Positions 14,479-22,021 of a DNA stretch of 64,000 nucleotides are shown piece after piece. Where the stretch lies: assembly GCA_030427485.1 (NCBI GenBank), contig JAUICG010000007.1:62001-126000 (forward strand), written 5' to 3'. Position numbers and translations under genes: made by a program. This DNA is from Gammaproteobacteria bacterium (GTDB lineage: Bacteria; Pseudomonadota; Gammaproteobacteria; Pseudomonadales; Halieaceae). The notes under the pieces were generated by a model. The model was not told the origin of the DNA, searched no databases, and saw only the letters and a program-made list of their open reading frames with translations. Within the stretch, counting starts at the first letter, position 1. Each line of letters opens with the position of its first letter.

Positions 14479-14520
14479 CGGGGTCGGGTGCAGAAGCGCC
14501 TCGTGCCCGACTTGTGACTG
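14473..14520 (+). other. Eroded attC-like site
   Basis: 48 bp from GTATAGC to GTGACTG with an internal dyad GTCGGGTGCAG…TCGTGCCCGAC. Each end differs from the core consensus by one or two bases, and the preceding gene's stop lies in the first core, as in intact cassettes. Confidence 0.35.
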
Positions 14521-14565
14521 TGTGGCTCGCCCTGGGCGACGGCGTCTGCGGCGGCGCCAGCCTGC

Positions 14566-15117
14566 ATGAAGAATATCCCGGGCTTCTGCATTGTCGTTGC
14601 TGTCCTGTCCGGATGCGCCTCGCTGACCGGAATATCGCCAGACTATCCCGAAGATTGGCCGCCCGTTGCTGCCAGCCCGGGTGTAGAATGCGCGGATCTT
14701 TCCGGGATTTATCAGAACCTGGCTACCTACTCCTATTTACCGATGACGGGTGCGAACTCGCTGGCGTTTCGACTACTCGGAGAAATGGCAGACTCGGACT
14801 CAGTCGTTCTTGTTTACTCGTCCGCCACGCTGCGAGTCGAAGCCCGTAGCAATAAAGGGCCTGTCAAAGTAAACGTGTTGTCAAAGGATAAGGGCGATTT
14901 TTCCTGTTCCGAAGGGGCCTTCGTCCTTCCAGGTGTCATCCATAGTGATGCGGACGGGACAGGTGGCTACCGGTCCGAGAGCCGCCTATACTTAAGGCGC
15001 GCCGAAGGGGGCGCGCTAATTGGCGAAGAACGCTCTTCCGGTATCGGCGCAGCATTCTGGCTGATCCCGGTCGCGGGTTGGCAGACATTCTGGTATCAGT
15101 GGGGCGAGTTTAGATGA
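14566..15117 (+). CDS. Predicted lipoprotein of unknown function
   Basis: 183 residues. Signal peptide with lipobox VAVLSGCAS (Cys at about 17). The mature part is beta-rich, with ECADLSGIYQNLAT after the anchor and a hydrophobic FWLIPVAGWQTFWYQW near the C-terminus. No catalytic motif recognised. Would be anchored in the outer or inner membrane. Confidence 0.65.
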   Translation: MKNIPGFCIVVAVLSGCASLTGISPDYPEDWPPVAASPGVECADLSGIYQNLATYSYLPMTGANSLAFRLLGEMADSDSVVLVYSSATLRVEARSNKGPVKVNVLSKDKGDFSCSEGAFVLPGVIHSDADGTGGYRSESRLYLRRAEGGALIGEERSSGIGAAFWLIPVAGWQTFWYQWGEFR

Positions 15118-15232
15118 AGGCAAGAAGGCCTATAGTATCGGCTCCGGCTCAGCGGGCTTCCACCAGGCGTGTTTGCGCGCGCTTTTTATCTGGAGGCGCT
15201 CTGGAGGGGGTTTTCCATCAGGAGTGCAGCGC

Positions 15233-15400
15233 ATGGTAACGCCCTACATAGTCGCGCTGGCCTGGATCGTTTGTGGTGGTATCGCCTGGCGTGTGGCTAC
15301 AAACCGCGGTGGCAACGGCCAGCTTTGGGTTGTGCTCGGGCAGGTATTCGGGCCGCTGTCGATCCCGTTTGCCTTTCTGGTCAGGCGGCAGTCAGCCTAG
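15233..15400 (+). CDS. Small membrane protein (PLDc_N-like length), unknown function
   Basis: 55 residues from the ATG at 15233, preceded by AGGAGTGCAGCG. Two hydrophobic segments (about 4–18 and 30–50) separated by RVATNRGGNGQLW, a layout seen in small phospholipase-nuclease-like membrane proteins. Weakly supported but has a good ribosome site and no overlap. Confidence 0.5.
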   Translation: MVTPYIVALAWIVCGGIAWRVATNRGGNGQLWVVLGQVFGPLSIPFAFLVRRQSA

Positions 15401-15513
15401 ATGCCAGGTCTTGGGGTGTTGGCGCTGAGCCGTTGCTCGCGGTCCGCCCCTTCGGCCCGGGTTCAGCCAAACCCGGTAGCGGTGTTAACCACGGTTGGAA
15501 ATCAGCAATCGCG

Positions 15514-15993
15514 ATGATAATTGAAACGCTTTTCTCCATTGAGCCATACAGCTGGATTTCGATTGGCGCATCGATACTTTGTGGCACTATAGTCGGGCTT
15601 GAACGACAGCTGCGAGGGAAGCCGGTAGGCATAAGAACCTCATCCCTGATAGTGTTGGGCACCTATATATTTGTCGCCACGTCGGCTTTGATCGAAAACG
15701 AGGTTACTGACACGTCGCGAATCATCGGTCAGGTTGTCACGGGCATCGGTTTTCTCGGCGCGGGAGTGATGCTGGCAAAAGATGGCGCTGTTGTAGGTGT
15801 TACCTCTGCGGCAACCATCTGGGCACTGGCGGCAATTGGCGTTTGCATCGCGGTCGTGGATGCGTTTGTTGCGCTTAAGTTCGCAGTCCTCGTTGTACTG
15901 ATTCTGTACGGCGTCGATCTGCTGGAAGATTACTCGTCCATGTTCACCAGAGGGGTTCACTCCAAATATGCAAAATGGCGGGACAAGAGTTAG
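15514..15993 (+). CDS. MgtC/SapB family membrane protein
   Basis: 159 residues. The MgtC N-terminal membrane domain is clear: CGTIVGLERQLRGKPVGIRT (about 25–44), GQVVTGIGFLGAGVML and GVTSAATIWALAAIGV. About four transmembrane helices; the C-terminal ACT-like domain of MgtC is missing, as in short homologues. MgtC-type proteins modulate ATP synthase and Mg2+ stress survival in pathogens; in environmental bacteria the role is unclear. The ATG at 15514 was chosen because the upstream extension is not conserved in the family. Confidence 0.85.
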   Translation: MIIETLFSIEPYSWISIGASILCGTIVGLERQLRGKPVGIRTSSLIVLGTYIFVATSALIENEVTDTSRIIGQVVTGIGFLGAGVMLAKDGAVVGVTSAATIWALAAIGVCIAVVDAFVALKFAVLVVLILYGVDLLEDYSSMFTRGVHSKYAKWRDKS

Positions 15994-16083
15994 GAGGGAG
16001 ATGCGGCATTATGCTATTTACAAGCTTGACATCGCAACACTCGAGCGCTGTTGGCGTCTTCCGTTGTACTTGAGACCGGGAAT

Positions 16084-16470
16084 ATGATCGTAGTTTATGG
16101 AATCAGGGAGAAGTTGGTTCCCATAAGAGCGCAGCTCTCTGACGTGCTTCACCGCTGTATGCAAACAACCCTTGGCATGCCGGAAGACAAAAGGGCGCAC
16201 CGGTTTATTCCAATGGACAGGGAGGACTTCTACTATCCAGGTGGACGCAGTGACGCCTATACCGTCATTGAGATTAACATGATGGCCGGGCGAAAACGTG
16301 AAACACAGAAGGCTTTGATCAAGGAGATCTTCAAGCAGCTTGAGAGCCAGCTGAATCTGTCACCCACTGACGTGGAAATTACTATCAAGGAGCAGGAGCC
16401 CTATCAATGGGGTTTTCGAGGCATGACGGGCGATGAAGTACAGGATCTTAAATACGAGATCAACGTGTAA
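16084..16470 (+). CDS. Tautomerase family protein
   Basis: 128 residues. Matches the Tautomerase_2 type: IREKLVPIRAQLSDVLHRCM, HRFIPMDREDFYYPGGRS and YTVIEINMMAGRKRETQKAL, with tail EPYQWGFRGMTGDE. Members of this group do not always keep the N-terminal catalytic Pro of 4-oxalocrotonate tautomerase, and this one begins MIVVYG with no Pro-2. The reaction is therefore uncertain. Confidence 0.82.
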   Translation: MIVVYGIREKLVPIRAQLSDVLHRCMQTTLGMPEDKRAHRFIPMDREDFYYPGGRSDAYTVIEINMMAGRKRETQKALIKEIFKQLESQLNLSPTDVEITIKEQEPYQWGFRGMTGDEVQDLKYEINV

Positions 16471-16571
16471 CCACTGCATGACTCGCCGCGTTGGAATACC
16501 TGGTGGTAGATAGTGTGCTCGCCGCAGCTCGCGGCGACAGGTGGAAATAGGCAGGTATCGGGAATTCCAAA

Positions 16572-17093
16572 GTGAATCACGTTAGCATGCGAAAGGTCAT
16601 GCCCGAGGAACTGGACATTCTTATCAGCATCGATGAGGCATCGAGTGAGTTGTATGAAGCGGCGGGGATTGAGCTTGAACTGGACCATGACCACCCTTTT
16701 GTCATGGCTGAGTCCTTGAGATGGTCAGCTGCGATCAATAAGGGCTGCGCTTACCTGGCGCTCGACCAGAATAACACGCCGATCGGTTTCATAACCTTTG
16801 GTATGGTCGATGACAATCCTTATCTGGACCAACTCTCTGTGCACCCGGATTTCATGCGGCAGGGCGTGGGCGGCAGGCTGCTGGGTATGGCTATTTCGTG
16901 GAGCGGTGACAGATCACTTTGGCTTACTACCTATGCGCATGTATCGTGGAACAGGCCATACTACCAGCGACACGGGTTCGTGGAAGTTCCTGAAGCGTCT
17001 TGCGGGCCTGAACTCCGTGGCATACTCAAGGAACAACGGTCAGTGCTTCCATCACCCGAGTACAGAATAGCGATGGTGCGCGATGCCCGCTAG
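16572..17093 (+). CDS. GNAT family N-acetyltransferase
   Basis: 173 residues from a GTG start. GNAT fold: IGFITFGMVDDNPYLDQLSV (strand and motif A entry), HPDFMRQGVGGRLLGMA (acetyl-CoA pyrophosphate loop RQGVGG, about 95–100) and WNRPYYQRHGFVEV (motif B). Substrate unknown. Solitary gene with no operon partner evident. Confidence 0.9.
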   Translation: MNHVSMRKVMPEELDILISIDEASSELYEAAGIELELDHDHPFVMAESLRWSAAINKGCAYLALDQNNTPIGFITFGMVDDNPYLDQLSVHPDFMRQGVGGRLLGMAISWSGDRSLWLTTYAHVSWNRPYYQRHGFVEVPEASCGPELRGILKEQRSVLPSPEYRIAMVRDAR

Positions 17094-17215
17094 ATATTCG
17101 CCTGGCGAGGGGCGGGTGTCTCCAACCCTCCGCGACCTGATTCAGCGCGGCGTGCTGCGCGCCTGCCTCGGGTGCAAGGTGAAGAAGTGGTGATAGCCCT
17201 GGATGACTGTATCGC

Positions 17216-17989
17216 GTGTTGGTCGACTTGATATTTCTGTTTACCGCGGGCCTGTTTGGCGGTGTTCTGAATTCAGTGGCTGGCGGGGGCAGTTTTATTA
17301 CATTCCCGGCACTGCTGTTTGTCGGCGTAAACCCGATAAGCGCCAACGCCACAAATACCTTTGCTTCATGCGCTGGCTATCTAAGTGGCGCGTACGCTTT
17401 TCGAGACGATCTGTACAACCACAAAAGGGAGTTGCCACGATTAGTACTCACAAGTTCAGCAGGCGGTATTGCTGGCGCCTGGTTGCTGCTGCAAACACCA
17501 GAGTCACTGTTTCAGGAAGCTATTCCCTGGCTACTGCTTTTCGCAACGGTATTGTTTATTGCTGGCGGCAGCATAAATAGCTATTTCAGAAGGTGGGCAT
17601 CCCGACACCGGTACGCATCTCTTTTGGGGAGTTCGCTGCTACTCCTGGTGCTACTGGGTGTGTGCGTTTACGGTGGATTTTTCAATGCCGGTCTTGGGAT
17701 TGTTGTTCTAAGCTACCTTGCCCTGGCCGGTCATACCGATATCAATGCGATGAACGGTATGAAATTGCTGATATCTTCAGCGGTATCAATAGTGGCTATT
17801 GTGCTGTTCATCCACAATGGAGTGATTGCCTGGTATCAGGGAATGGTTGTACTCATCGGTACGCTCGTTGGTGGCTTTGTGGCTGCCCACCTGTCCAGGC
17901 GGCTGCCCCAACACCATGTGAGAACTCTTGTCATTCTTGCCAGTTGTGGAGTTACCGGCTACTTTTTTGTTGATGTCTATGCGATTTGA
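17216..17989 (+). CDS. TSUP family permease (TauE/SafE, sulfite/sulfonate exporter type)
   Basis: 257 residues, about eight transmembrane helices. GGVLNSVAGGGSFITFPALL (about 16–35) and the second repeat GGFFNAGLGIVVLSYLALAG are the two TSUP inverted-repeat motifs. TSUP proteins move sulfur-containing organic anions; the actual substrate is not predictable. Start GTG at 17216. Confidence 0.9.
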   Translation: MLVDLIFLFTAGLFGGVLNSVAGGGSFITFPALLFVGVNPISANATNTFASCAGYLSGAYAFRDDLYNHKRELPRLVLTSSAGGIAGAWLLLQTPESLFQEAIPWLLLFATVLFIAGGSINSYFRRWASRHRYASLLGSSLLLLVLLGVCVYGGFFNAGLGIVVLSYLALAGHTDINAMNGMKLLISSAVSIVAIVLFIHNGVIAWYQGMVVLIGTLVGGFVAAHLSRRLPQHHVRTLVILASCGVTGYFFVDVYAI

Positions 17990-18117
17990 TGGACGTCACC
18001 CGGCATTGCCGCAATGGCTGTCTTGCCAATTAATGGGTCGGTGCTGCTTATGCGGTGGTTCTTTGTACCAGGACTGTTGCAGGGTTTTCTCTCCACTGCT
18101 GTAGGGATCGGATTGCA

Positions 18118-18570
18118 ATGCAGATAGCTCTTTCGCAAATTGCCTACAGATCGATTCTGTCGGGTACAGTTGCTTCACTGGCCATGATGCCGGTTGGATT
18201 TGGTTTTCGTGCAGCCGGTCTTCGAGTAGGGCACTATGGGCCCAAGTTTGCATCATTGTTCCTGGATGAACCAGGACCCAAAGAACTGTTTATCCAGCAC
18301 ATAGTGCTTGGCTGGATTTCCGCGTTACCGCTGGTAGTTTTTGTCCTCTACTCTCATAGCCGACGATCTCCTGTACTGCTGGGTGCGGTTTACGGTGCAA
18401 TGTACTACGTACTCGTCAATTCTCTGGCTTTGCCGCTATTCTTTGAAGATGAATTGCCCTGGACGCTTGGTATCCCGACAATATTGCCGAGCTTGGTAAC
18501 CCATATCGTATTCGGTGCGGTGGTAGGTGCCTTCTGCCGGCATTCAGAGGTGGTGGATCGCACATCCTGA
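18118..18570 (+). CDS. Membrane protein of unknown function
   Basis: 150 residues from the ATG at 18118 (an upstream in-frame ATG at 18055 is less likely). Four hydrophobic segments at about 12–28, 58–76, 84–104 and 120–138. A conserved-looking loop GLRVGHYGPKFASLFLDEPG follows the first. No family assigned. Confidence 0.65.
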   Translation: MQIALSQIAYRSILSGTVASLAMMPVGFGFRAAGLRVGHYGPKFASLFLDEPGPKELFIQHIVLGWISALPLVVFVLYSHSRRSPVLLGAVYGAMYYVLVNSLALPLFFEDELPWTLGIPTILPSLVTHIVFGAVVGAFCRHSEVVDRTS

Positions 18571-18777
18571 CTGGGTCGAACCCACTCGCCACTGATTGCG
18601 CTGAATTTGCCAGACGCCACGCGTATTGACATCACAAGATAAGGTTATCCAGGCCCATGGAATATTACGGCAACAACTTGCTATCGGGTTTCCGGCAAAG
18701 CGCGCATAATGAGGCCAAACAAGGGAGTGTGCGCGCCACGTGCTTCCGCTGGGGGCGTTAGAGGGCTCTGTGTGAGT

Positions 18778-19041
18778 ATGGAATCCATGCGGGATAAGCT
18801 GGCCCTGGAACGAACAAAGCTCGCGAACGAAAGAACGTTCCTGGCCTATATTCGCACCGCGCTTTCCCTGATTGCTGGATCGGCGGTACTCTTCCAGTTT
18901 TTTTCCGCTGTCGGGGCCTATGTGGCCCTGGCGTGGGTTTTGGCGGTCCTGGGGGCCATGGTGCTCGTTATCGGAGTGTATCGCTTTCACACAGTGCGCT
19001 CTGCGCTAAGCAGGGAGATTTCGGTCGATGACTCCACCTAG
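18778..19041 (+). CDS. DUF202 family membrane protein (YidH-like)
   Basis: 87 residues. RDKLALERTKLANERTFLAY followed by IRTALSLIAGSAVLF is the DUF202 signature, with two further hydrophobic segments (about 42–60 and 62–76). DUF202 proteins are small inner-membrane proteins of unknown role. The GTG at 18772 is an alternative start. Confidence 0.9.
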   Translation: MESMRDKLALERTKLANERTFLAYIRTALSLIAGSAVLFQFFSAVGAYVALAWVLAVLGAMVLVIGVYRFHTVRSALSREISVDDST

Positions 19042-19164
19042 CATGTTCAGTCGGGATCACGCTGAAACCGGATCTCATCGGTCACGCCGTCATCATCGAT
19101 CTGGTGGTTGTTATTGCTGTCGCGGCAACAACAGTAGCACTGTTCCGGCGCTGTGCTGCCTGAG

Positions 19165-19588
19165 ATGAATATCAGGCTGCGAAAGTTCAACCTGGAGGAT
19201 GCTGTGGAGGTGGCGCAACTTGTCGGAGACGAGGAAGTGTCGAAATGGACCTCCCAGATTCCATTTCCTTATTCGGAGCAGGACGCTATCGACTGGATCA
19301 ACTCCACGGCCGTGGACTCGTCAAGGCATCCGTTCGCCGTTGAACTGGACGGCAGGCTTGTGGCGTGCGTTTCCCATTGGCCACACGGGGCTCATGGTGT
19401 TGAAGTGGGATACTGGGTCGGCAGAACATTCTGGGGAAAAGGCGTCTGTACCAACGCGCTTAAGCTCCTGTTGGCAAGTGAGTACTTCCCGAAGGGAATG
19501 GATGTATTTGCAAAAGTCATGGCGCGCTTCGCAAACCGCCTCAGCCCGGGGGGTTGCACATGTTCAATCTAGGGAGGGATTGTTTTGA
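19165..19588 (+). pseudogene. GNAT (RimJ/RimL-type) acetyltransferase, frameshifted near the C-terminus
   Basis: From the ATG at 19165: IRLRKFNLEDAVEVAQLVGD, then a VEVGYWVGRTFWGKGVCTNA acetyl-CoA-binding segment typical of RimL-type GNATs. After KVMA (about 19520) the reading frame turns to RFANRLSPGGCTCSI and stops at 19572. The next frame instead gives QTASARGVAHVQSREGLF, which matches the expected NxxSARxxEKxGFxxEG ending, and stops at 19588, overlapping the next gene's TTG start as TTGA. The intact gene therefore ended at 19588; one indel near 19518 broke it. Confidence 0.65.
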
Positions 19589-20097
19589 GCCTGGATGATC
19601 TGGCCGCAATGGCGGAGATAATAGGTGGCGTAGCCGTCATCATATCGCTCGCCTATCTGGCGATACAGATACGGGAGAATGCGAGGCAGACCAGACTCGG
19701 CTCTGCGATTGCCCTCAATCATTTGATAAATGAGGCATTTGACCCCATCTATAACAATGACAGGAATATTGATATCTGGACCGTGGGGATTGCCGATCCA
19801 TCCAGCCTGAATGAACAGGATCAGGCCATTTTCAGCCTGTTTATGGCCCGGTTGGTGAATACGCTGTTAACGGCTTTCCTGCACAATGATCACAAAGTGC
19901 TCGAGTCAGAAGCCTCAGAGCGTTACATCGGATCACTCAAGTCGATTCTGGATAGTCCTGGCGGGAAATACTGGCTTGCTGAATTGGGCGGCGATGAGAT
20001 GATGTCAGACTGGGCTCGGAATACCCTGGAACGCAGTGCCCATGTACAGACCTTCCTGACTCATGGGCGTGGAAAGGTCGGTGAGCGGGACGTTTGA
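19585..20097 (+). CDS. Protein with N-terminal TM anchor, family shared with cassette 9
   Basis: 170 residues from the TTG at 19585, preceded by AGGGAGGG. N-terminal transmembrane segment (EIIGGVAVIISLAYLAIQI, about 10–28), then RENARQTRLGSA and a mostly helical domain. It shares motif order and spacing with the gene at 8777. Unknown function. The start overlaps the stop of the broken GNAT, suggesting that the two were once an operon. Confidence 0.68.
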   Translation: MSLDDLAAMAEIIGGVAVIISLAYLAIQIRENARQTRLGSAIALNHLINEAFDPIYNNDRNIDIWTVGIADPSSLNEQDQAIFSLFMARLVNTLLTAFLHNDHKVLESEASERYIGSLKSILDSPGGKYWLAELGGDEMMSDWARNTLERSAHVQTFLTHGRGKVGERDV

Positions 20098-20142
20098 ATT
20101 CACGGCCCGACAGGCTGTTGAGTGTCTGGAGGAATCACAATC

Positions 20143-20460
20143 ATGATAAAGGTATCTGCGATATATGAGCGGTCTACCGGGCGGAGTTTTGATCAGGACT
20201 ACTATTTGAACACGCACATTCCGTTGGCGAAAGGCATCCTGTCCGGCTATGGGCTGGTCAAAATCGAAGCAGATATATTTGAGTCCCTGGAGGGTATTAT
20301 CCCGGCCCGCCTGTTCGCGATGACGCATGCTTTTTTCCCGGAGAATGCGGAACTGGAAAAACTGTTCCAGCAAGAGGGTATGGGAGAGATAGTGACGGAT
20401 GTGGCAAACTACACGGATACAACACCCTACCTCCAGGTTTCGAGGGTGGTATCCGGCTGA
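20143..20460 (+). CDS. EthD-domain protein
   Basis: 105 residues. Ferredoxin-like EthD fold: MIKVSAIYERSTGRSFDQD, YYLNTHIPLAKGI (a YxxxHxPL motif), ending in YTDTTPYLQVSRVV. Related to dimeric alpha-beta barrel proteins involved in degradation pathways (ethyl-tert-butyl-ether cluster); the exact reaction is unknown. GGAGG precedes the ATG at 20143 by about 10 bp. Confidence 0.85.
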   Translation: MIKVSAIYERSTGRSFDQDYYLNTHIPLAKGILSGYGLVKIEADIFESLEGIIPARLFAMTHAFFPENAELEKLFQQEGMGEIVTDVANYTDTTPYLQVSRVVSG

Positions 20461-20586
20461 AAAAATGGCAAGGTTTTGCCGTCGCGTTGCAGGAGACCGC
20501 TCTGACGTGACACTCTGGCCGGCGCGCCTGAGCAAGGGCGCGGTGTTATGATAAAGACCTGAACATCGACTAACGAGGAAAGCACT

Positions 20587-20874
20587 ATGTCAAACGAAGG
20601 TTATCACGAACCGATTGAAGAACTCTCCGATGCAACCAGGGACATGCACAGGGCCATAGTGTCCCTGATGGAGGAGCTGGAAGCCGTAGACTGGTATAAC
20701 CAGAGAGTGGATGCCTGCAAGGATGAGGCCTTGAAAGCCATACTGGCACACAACCGGGATGAAGAAAAAGAACACGCGGCAATGGTTCTCGAATGGATCC
20801 GAAGGCAAGACCCGGCATTCGACAAAGAGCTGAAAGACTATCTTTTCACTGAGAAGCCGATAGCCCACAAATAG
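20587..20874 (+). CDS. EncFtn-type encapsulated ferritin-like protein
   Basis: 95 residues. Close to the encapsulated ferritin of Rhodospirillum rubrum: HRAIVSLMEELEAVDWYNQR (about 21–40) and AILAHNRDEEKEHAAMVLEW (51–70). The ferroxidase residues Glu-30, Glu-60 and His-63 (equivalents of E32, E62, H65) and Trp-36 are present. EncFtn forms an annular decamer that oxidises Fe(II) and hands it to an encapsulin shell. No encapsulin gene is found in this window, and the protein ends at FTEKPIAHK without the C-terminal encapsulin-targeting extension. AACGAGGAAAG supplies the ribosome site. Confidence 0.92.
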   Translation: MSNEGYHEPIEELSDATRDMHRAIVSLMEELEAVDWYNQRVDACKDEALKAILAHNRDEEKEHAAMVLEWIRRQDPAFDKELKDYLFTEKPIAHK

Positions 20875-20973
20875 CACACCGTGTGGTCTGCAAGGCTGCT
20901 AACCCGAAAGATGGGAGAAAGCCATCGGAGAGTCATCGCTAGGCTGATCCGCCGCGCATAACCGGAGATAGTC

Positions 20974-21528
20974 ATGAAACTCAACCCCAATAATACTTGG
21001 CGTCTGGTCCAGCAGCGCCTGGAAAGTGAAACCGATGCCATAGTTCGCCGCAACCTGGAACTCGTGCTGGAGCATATGAAGCAGGAGGCGAAGGGTGATA
21101 TAGAGGGAGTGGTTGCGACGCTCTGCGAAAAACCCAGGTACATCGCGCACGATGTACCCGACGATGCGGCCATGAACCCGTCGGGCAGCAAGGACGCAGT
21201 ACGCGCGTTCTACGATATGACAATCGTCCAGACCGGCGCCCATCAGCTCGAACTGGCCTGTGATCGCGTGATCGCCGACCGGGAGTCTGTAATGACCGAA
21301 GGTGTAATGCGCATGGCCTATCCCGGTCGCACGCTGGCTGCGATCGGTATAGCGGTGGATGACCCGGATTCGTACTATTTGTACCAGACTCGCATGAGTG
21401 TCGTCTGGCCGGTTGATCCGGAGTCGGGCATGTTACTGGGTGAGGAGACGTACACCGGCACTGATGGCTTCGAAGGTATCGCCGGGCGAAAGATCAGCGC
21501 CGAGGATATTGTTCCACTGTCGCTGTAG
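20974..21528 (+). CDS. SnoaL/NTF2-like fold protein
   Basis: 184 residues. SnoaL-type pattern: a leading helix (LELVLEHMKQEAKGDIEGVV), AMNPSGSKDAVRAFYDMTIV, and strands ending in RMSVVWPVDPESGMLLGEE. NTF2-like domains bind or isomerise hydrophobic small molecules such as steroids and polyketides; catalytic residues cannot be assigned. Ninety-nine bases downstream of the EncFtn gene, no clear operon link. Confidence 0.72.
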   Translation: MKLNPNNTWRLVQQRLESETDAIVRRNLELVLEHMKQEAKGDIEGVVATLCEKPRYIAHDVPDDAAMNPSGSKDAVRAFYDMTIVQTGAHQLELACDRVIADRESVMTEGVMRMAYPGRTLAAIGIAVDDPDSYYLYQTRMSVVWPVDPESGMLLGEETYTGTDGFEGIAGRKISAEDIVPLSL

Positions 21529-21566
21529 TTATCCTTGCCCCGCGGGGTAGGCATGAAGGCTGTGAG

Positions 21567-21959
21567 ATGAAGGTTGCCACTTTGTTCAGTGTCGCCGCTG
21601 ACACCGTACTCGTCGTTCATTTCCTGTTCGTCCTTTTTGTCGTTTTCGGGCTGTTACTTGTTCTGGCGGGAAAGCCGCTGCACTGGCAGTGGGTGAGGAA
21701 CCGCTGGTTTCGTGTGACCCATCTGGCAGGCATAGGCATTGTGGTGCTGCAGTCCTGGTTCGGCATGATTTGTCCGCTCACTATCTGGGAAAATCAGTTG
21801 CGCGCGAAAGCCGGCGAAGCAGTTTATGAAGAGTCCTTCATCGCGCACTTCCTGAACGAACTCCTGTACTACACGGCGCCGCCCTGGGTGTTTATCCTGT
21901 GCTACACGGTATTTGGCGCCCTGGTTATCGCGAGTTGGTTCTGGGTCCGGCCAGACTGA
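21567..21959 (+). CDS. DUF2784 family membrane protein
   Basis: 130 residues. Typical DUF2784: ADTVLVVHFLFVLFVVFGLL, WFRVTHLAGIGIVVLQSWFG and the periplasmic ICPLTIWENQLRAKAG, with HFLNELLYYTAPPW before the last helix. Four transmembrane helices; function unknown in the family. Confidence 0.92.
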   Translation: MKVATLFSVAADTVLVVHFLFVLFVVFGLLLVLAGKPLHWQWVRNRWFRVTHLAGIGIVVLQSWFGMICPLTIWENQLRAKAGEAVYEESFIAHFLNELLYYTAPPWVFILCYTVFGALVIASWFWVRPD

Positions 21960-22021
21960 GATACTGCCGCAGCGGGGCGTTCTCTGGCGGGTTTGTCATA
22001 GTATCAAACGTTGCAAATGCG

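Noticed and set aside
18714..18763. Possible attC before the DUF202 gene (GCCAAAC … GTTAGAG)
   Set aside because: Cores fit loosely, but the arms do not pair.
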